In this document: positions 5,796 to 8,443 of the stretch, in pieces
How positions within the stretch are numbered: position 1 is the stretch's first letter
How the letters are laid out: each line of letters begins with the position of its first letter
Assembly (NCBI GenBank): GCA_016780605.1
Contig: JADHLS010000195.1
Coordinates: 1 to 8,443 of the forward strand
Direction of reading: 5' to 3'
DNA length: 8,443 bases
Source of the DNA: Reyranella sp.
GTDB lineage: Bacteria; Pseudomonadota; Alphaproteobacteria; Reyranellales; Reyranellaceae
The notes under the pieces: generated by a model
Told to the model about the DNA's origin: nothing
The model's database searches: none
Seen by the model: only the letters and a program-made list of their open reading frames with translations
Program-made: the position numbers and the translations under genes

Positions 5796-6821
5796 CTATG
5801 CCTTCCAATAATCAGGCAGCTTGGTCGCGAGCCACTTCGCCAGCGCCGCATTCACCGCGACCGGCTGCTCCTGCGCCATCCAGTGGCCTGAGTGGACGAC
5901 CACCTCGGTGAGATCGGCGCAGTCGCCGCGCATCGGCTCGGCCAGGCGCGAAACCATGGTCTCGCAGGTGACGTCGTAGGCGCCATGCAGGAACAGCGCG
6001 GGCATGGCGAGCTTGCCGCCGTTGGGCGCGCGCTTGGCGTAGGCGCCATTGGCCTTGTGGTTCATGTACCAGGAGTCGGGTCCGAAGAAGCCGTTGCGGG
6101 TCAGCGCCGCGGTATAGGCCTCGAGATCCTGCTCGGTGATGACGTCGGAATCGCGCGGGAAATCGGGAAAGCCAGTCGGCGGCACCCAGCCGCCGATCTT
6201 GCGCACCATCGCCGTCCGGCTGGGCTTGCCCACCGCCTTGGGATCGCCCTTGCGGAACAGCGCCTTCACGGTGTTGCGGATGTTGCCCTCGAAGCCCTTG
6301 CAGGCCTTGTCGAAGCTTTCCTCGTAAAAGAACTGGTAATCCCATTGGCCGACCGGAAACTCGGCTTCGGGATAGGTCTTGCGATCAACGAGGCCGACCA
6401 AGGTTTCGAGAGTGAAGCCTGAGGCGATGTAGGGAACGCAGAGGCTCGCGACGCCCACCGTCTTGTCGCCATGGTGGGCGGCGATGTTCCAGACGACCGG
6501 ACTGCCCCAGTCGTGGCCGATCCACACGGCCTTGTCGCGGCCGAGCGAGGCCAGGAGCTCCAGCATGTCCTGGACGATCTGCTCCTGGGCGAAGTCCTCG
6601 TGGCGGGTGTAGGTGCTGGAGCGACCGTAGCCGCGCATGTCGGGCGCGACGGCGCGGAAACCGAGCGCGGCCATCGCCGGCAGCTGATGGCGCCACGACA
6701 GCGAGAGCTCGGGCCAGCCGTGGCAGAAGATCAGCAGCGGGCCGTCGTTGGGGCCGCAGGCGAGATAACCCGTGGTGTGGCGCGAAGTCTTGAGCGTGTG
6801 CTCGGTGACGGCAAACGTCAT
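5796..6821 (-). CDS. Epoxide-hydrolase-like alpha/beta hydrolase, copy B
   Basis: This 341-residue alpha/beta hydrolase has the epoxide-hydrolase layout. The oxyanion-hole motif HGWPE (34-38) is followed by SWRHQ, DMRGYGRSS precedes the nucleophile loop, and GHDWGS carries the nucleophile D104. A lid covers about 134-225, D283 in HGAYDVTC is the likely acid, and the general base is H313 in SGHWMAQEQP. Epoxide hydrolases open epoxides to diols by way of an Asp ester. Haloalkane dehalogenases share the Asp nucleophile but usually carry HGNP or HGQP, so epoxide hydrolase is favoured; the substrate is unknown. It is about 79% identical to the preceding gene by my manual count, hence a tandem duplicate. 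Its ATG overlaps the previous stop (ATGA), with GGAG 6 nt upstream inside that gene. There is no signal peptide, so it is cytoplasmic. Confidence 0.9.
   Translation of the reverse strand: MTFAVTEHTLKTSRHTTGYLACGPNDGPLLIFCHGWPELSLSWRHQLPAMAALGFRAVAPDMRGYGRSSTYTRHEDFAQEQIVQDMLELLASLGRDKAVWIGHDWGSPVVWNIAAHHGDKTVGVASLCVPYIASGFTLETLVGLVDRKTYPEAEFPVGQWDYQFFYEESFDKACKGFEGNIRNTVKALFRKGDPKAVGKPSRTAMVRKIGGWVPPTGFPDFPRDSDVITEQDLEAYTAALTRNGFFGPDSWYMNHKANGAYAKRAPNGGKLAMPALFLHGAYDVTCETMVSRLAEPMRGDCADLTEVVVHSGHWMAQEQPVAVNAALAKWLATKLPDYWKA
5801..5806 (-). promoter_or_regulatory. Ribosome binding site inside the upstream hydrolase gene
   Basis: On the minus strand GGAAGG lies within the last codons of the second hydrolase (W-K-A-stop), 7 nt before the GTG at 5793. 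It decides the start of the exported protein. Confidence 0.6.
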
Positions 6822-7846
6822 GTCCTGCTCCAATAGTCGGGCAGCTTGTTGGCGAGCCAGCGCGTCAGTGCGGCATTGACCGCGACGGGCTGCTCCTGGG
6901 CCATCCAATGGCCCGATTTCACCACCACCTCGGTGAGGTCGGCACAGTCGCGGCGCATCGGCTCGGCGAAGCGCGAGTGCACGGTCTCGCAGGTCGTGTC
7001 GTAGGCGCCGTGCAGGAACAGCACAGGCATGGCGAGCTTGCCGCCGTTCACGCTGCGCCGGGCATACTCGCCGTTGGGCTTGTGGTTCATGTACCAGGCG
7101 TTGGGCCCGAAGAAGCCGTTGCGTTCCAGCGCGGCCGTGTAGGCCGCAAGATCCTGCTCGGTGATGACGTCGGGATCGCGCGGCACGTCGGGGCAGGCGC
7201 CGCCGCCGAACCAACCGCCATTCTTGCGCACCGAGGCCGTCGCCGAGGGCTTGCCGACGGCGGCCGGATTGCCCTTGCGGAACATCGCCTTCACGGCGTT
7301 GCGGATATTGGCCTCGAAGTCGGCGCGCGCCTTGTCGAAGTTCTCGACGTAGAACAGATGATAGTCCCACTGGCCGACGGGATAGATGTCCTCGGGATAG
7401 ACCGAGCGGTCGACGAGGGCGAGACGGTTCTCGATGTTGTTGCCGGCCGCGATATAGGGAACGCACAGGCTCGCCACGCCCACCGTCTTGTCCGGATGAT
7501 GCGAGGCCACGTTCCACACCACCGAGCTGCCCCAGTCGTGACCGATCCACACCGCCTTGTCGCGGCCAAGCGACGCCAGCAGCTCCAGCATGTCCTGGAC
7601 GATCAGCTCCTGCGCGAAGTCCTCGTAGCGCGAATAGGTGCTCGACCGGCCGTAGCCGCGCATGTCGGGCGCGACGCAGCGGAAGCCCAATGCCGCCATG
7701 GCTGGCAGCTGATGGCGCCAGGACAGCGAAAGCTCGGGCCAGCCGTGGCAGAAGACCAGCAACGGAGCCTCTTCCGCTCCGCAAGCGAGATAGCCCGTGG
7801 TGTGGCGAGCGGTCTTGACGGTGTGTTCGGTGACCGGGAATGTCAT
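6818..7846 (-). CDS. Epoxide-hydrolase-like alpha/beta hydrolase, copy A
   Basis: This is the first gene of the three-gene minus-strand operon, 342 residues. The catalytic set matches copy B at the same positions: HGWPE 34-38, RGYGRS 63-68, D104 in GHDWGS, D283 in HGAYDTTC and H313 in SGHWM. Lid-side aromatic residues in GQWDYHLFYVE (158-168) include candidates for the tyrosines that polarise the epoxide oxygen. Differences from copy B concentrate in the lid: NNIENRLA against FTLETLVG at 136-143, and WFGGGACPDV against WVPPTGFPDF at 212-221. This suggests different substrate ranges. The ATG at 7846 has no strong Shine-Dalgarno (only GGAAG about 10 nt upstream), although the family-like N-terminus supports it. 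Only 15 bp separate it from the divergent crotonase start, so its promoter probably lies inside that gene's 5' coding region. Confidence 0.9.
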   Translation of the reverse strand: MTFPVTEHTVKTARHTTGYLACGAEEAPLLVFCHGWPELSLSWRHQLPAMAALGFRCVAPDMRGYGRSSTYSRYEDFAQELIVQDMLELLASLGRDKAVWIGHDWGSSVVWNVASHHPDKTVGVASLCVPYIAAGNNIENRLALVDRSVYPEDIYPVGQWDYHLFYVENFDKARADFEANIRNAVKAMFRKGNPAAVGKPSATASVRKNGGWFGGGACPDVPRDPDVITEQDLAAYTAALERNGFFGPNAWYMNHKPNGEYARRSVNGGKLAMPVLFLHGAYDTTCETVHSRFAEPMRRDCADLTEVVVKSGHWMAQEQPVAVNAALTRWLANKLPDYWSRT

Positions 7847-7861
7847 GGGACGGAGGCTTCC

Positions 7862-8443
7862 ATGGAAATCGACACCGGCACAACCGAACTTTTGTGTTCC
7901 GTCCGCGACGGCGTGGCGCTGATCACGCTGAACCGGCCCGAGGCGCGCAACGCCATGTCGGACAAGCTGACGCCTGCCCTGCGCACGCAGATCCGCGAGC
8001 GCGGCGAGGATCCTGACGTCGGCGCCATCCTGATCACCGGCGCCGGCACCGCCTTCTGCAGCGGCGGCGACGTCAAGGGCATGGGCGGCCGCGGACCCAG
8101 AGGCCAGATGACCTTCGAGGAGCGGCTGGGCGACCTGCGCTGGCGCCAGGCCGGACTCACCGGCGCTTTGGTCGCGGTGCGCAAGCCCACCATCGCAGCG
8201 CTGCCCGGCGCCGCGGCCGGCGCCGGTCTCGCCATCGCGCTGGCATGCGACATCCGCATTGCCGCGCGGTCGGCGTTCGTCAGCACGGGCTACGCCAGGG
8301 TGGGCCTGTCTGGCGACTACGGCATCGCCTGGCTGCTGACCCGCGCCGTCGGCTCGGCGCGGGCGCGCGAGCTGATGTTCACCGCCGAGCGCGTCGACGC
8401 CGAGCGCTGCGAGCGCATCGGGCTGGTGAATCGCGTCGTCGAC
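7862..8443 (+). CDS. Crotonase-fold enoyl-CoA hydratase/isomerase, truncated by window end
   Basis: The first 194 residues of a crotonase-superfamily enzyme acting on acyl-CoA thioesters are visible; about 60-70 residues are probably missing at the right edge. Family landmarks are NRPEARNAMS (24-33), the oxyanion-hole loop AFCSGGD (64-70), LPGAAAGAGLAIALACD (114-130) and the C-terminal part LMFTAERVDAERCERIGLVNRVV. By alignment to rat mitochondrial hydratase, the two hydratase glutamates correspond to A124 and Y144, so classical hydratase chemistry is unlikely. D152 in GLSGDYG sits where PaaG-type and delta3-delta2 enoyl-CoA isomerases keep their catalytic acid, which favours an isomerase-like reaction. 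The ATG has GGAGG 5 nt upstream. A TTGACG at 7815-7820 inside the divergent hydrolase gene could be a -35 element, but no good -10 follows. Confidence 0.9.
   Translation, partial: MEIDTGTTELLCSVRDGVALITLNRPEARNAMSDKLTPALRTQIRERGEDPDVGAILITGAGTAFCSGGDVKGMGGRGPRGQMTFEERLGDLRWRQAGLTGALVAVRKPTIAALPGAAAGAGLAIALACDIRIAARSAFVSTGYARVGLSGDYGIAWLLTRAVGSARARELMFTAERVDAERCERIGLVNRVVD

Noticed and set aside
5796..7883. A single 695-residue minus-strand frame spanning both hydrolases
   Set aside because: Only its second half (from 6821) is the real copy B. The first half is the out-of-frame shadow of copy A, which simply lacks stops because of high GC.
7843..8286. A 147-codon minus-strand frame opposite the crotonase, just upstream of copy A
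   Set aside because: It is antisense to highly conserved crotonase motifs; its composition is typical of a shadow frame.

Overview
The window is compact, GC-rich bacterial chromosome with short intergenic gaps, overlapping stop/start codons and purine-rich ribosome binding sites. The protein types (DMT transporter, GFA-family protein, RraA-like protein, paired epoxide-hydrolase-like enzymes, a small exported RcnB-like protein, a crotonase) suit a free-living alphaproteobacterium, possibly of the Rhodospirillales or Hyphomicrobiales. That placement is inference; no phylogenetic marker is present. I see no rRNA, tRNA, CRISPR array, transposase or phage gene, and no obvious defence or exotic system. 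It reads as ordinary catabolic/accessory metabolism with a few odd proteins.

Layout. (1) A minus-strand pair occupies 1-2061: a COG3653-type amidohydrolase followed 7 nt later by a HEAT-repeat protein that runs off the left edge. (2) A divergent 152-bp gap leads to a plus-strand 10-TM DMT/EamA exporter (2214-3107). Its 3' end overlaps by 20 bp, tail to tail, with a minus-strand short-chain dehydrogenase (3088-3876). (3) A 59-bp divergent gap leads to a plus-strand two-gene unit: a GFA-family zinc protein and a shortened RraA-like protein, with the second gene's Shine-Dalgarno overlapping the first gene's stop. (4) 5008-5340 holds no convincing gene. It has a period-9 repeat and a cluster of inverted repeats and lies between convergent genes. 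(5) A minus-strand operon (7846 to 5341) encodes two tandemly duplicated alpha/beta hydrolases of epoxide-hydrolase type joined by an ATGA overlap, then a small secreted protein starting 2 nt after the second hydrolase's stop. (6) Fifteen bp from the hydrolase start, a divergent crotonase-fold gene runs off the right edge.

How the genes may work together. The only strong functional links are the three translationally coupled units (amidohydrolase/HEAT, GFA/RraA-like, hydrolase/hydrolase/exported protein). The closely apposed crotonase and epoxide hydrolases could belong to one catabolic route for an epoxidised or unsaturated carbon source, but no residue in the window identifies the substrate. 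The best second looks are the paralogous hydrolase pair whose differences concentrate in the lid, the RraA-like protein lacking core segments and a key Asp, and the dyad-rich intergenic segment.
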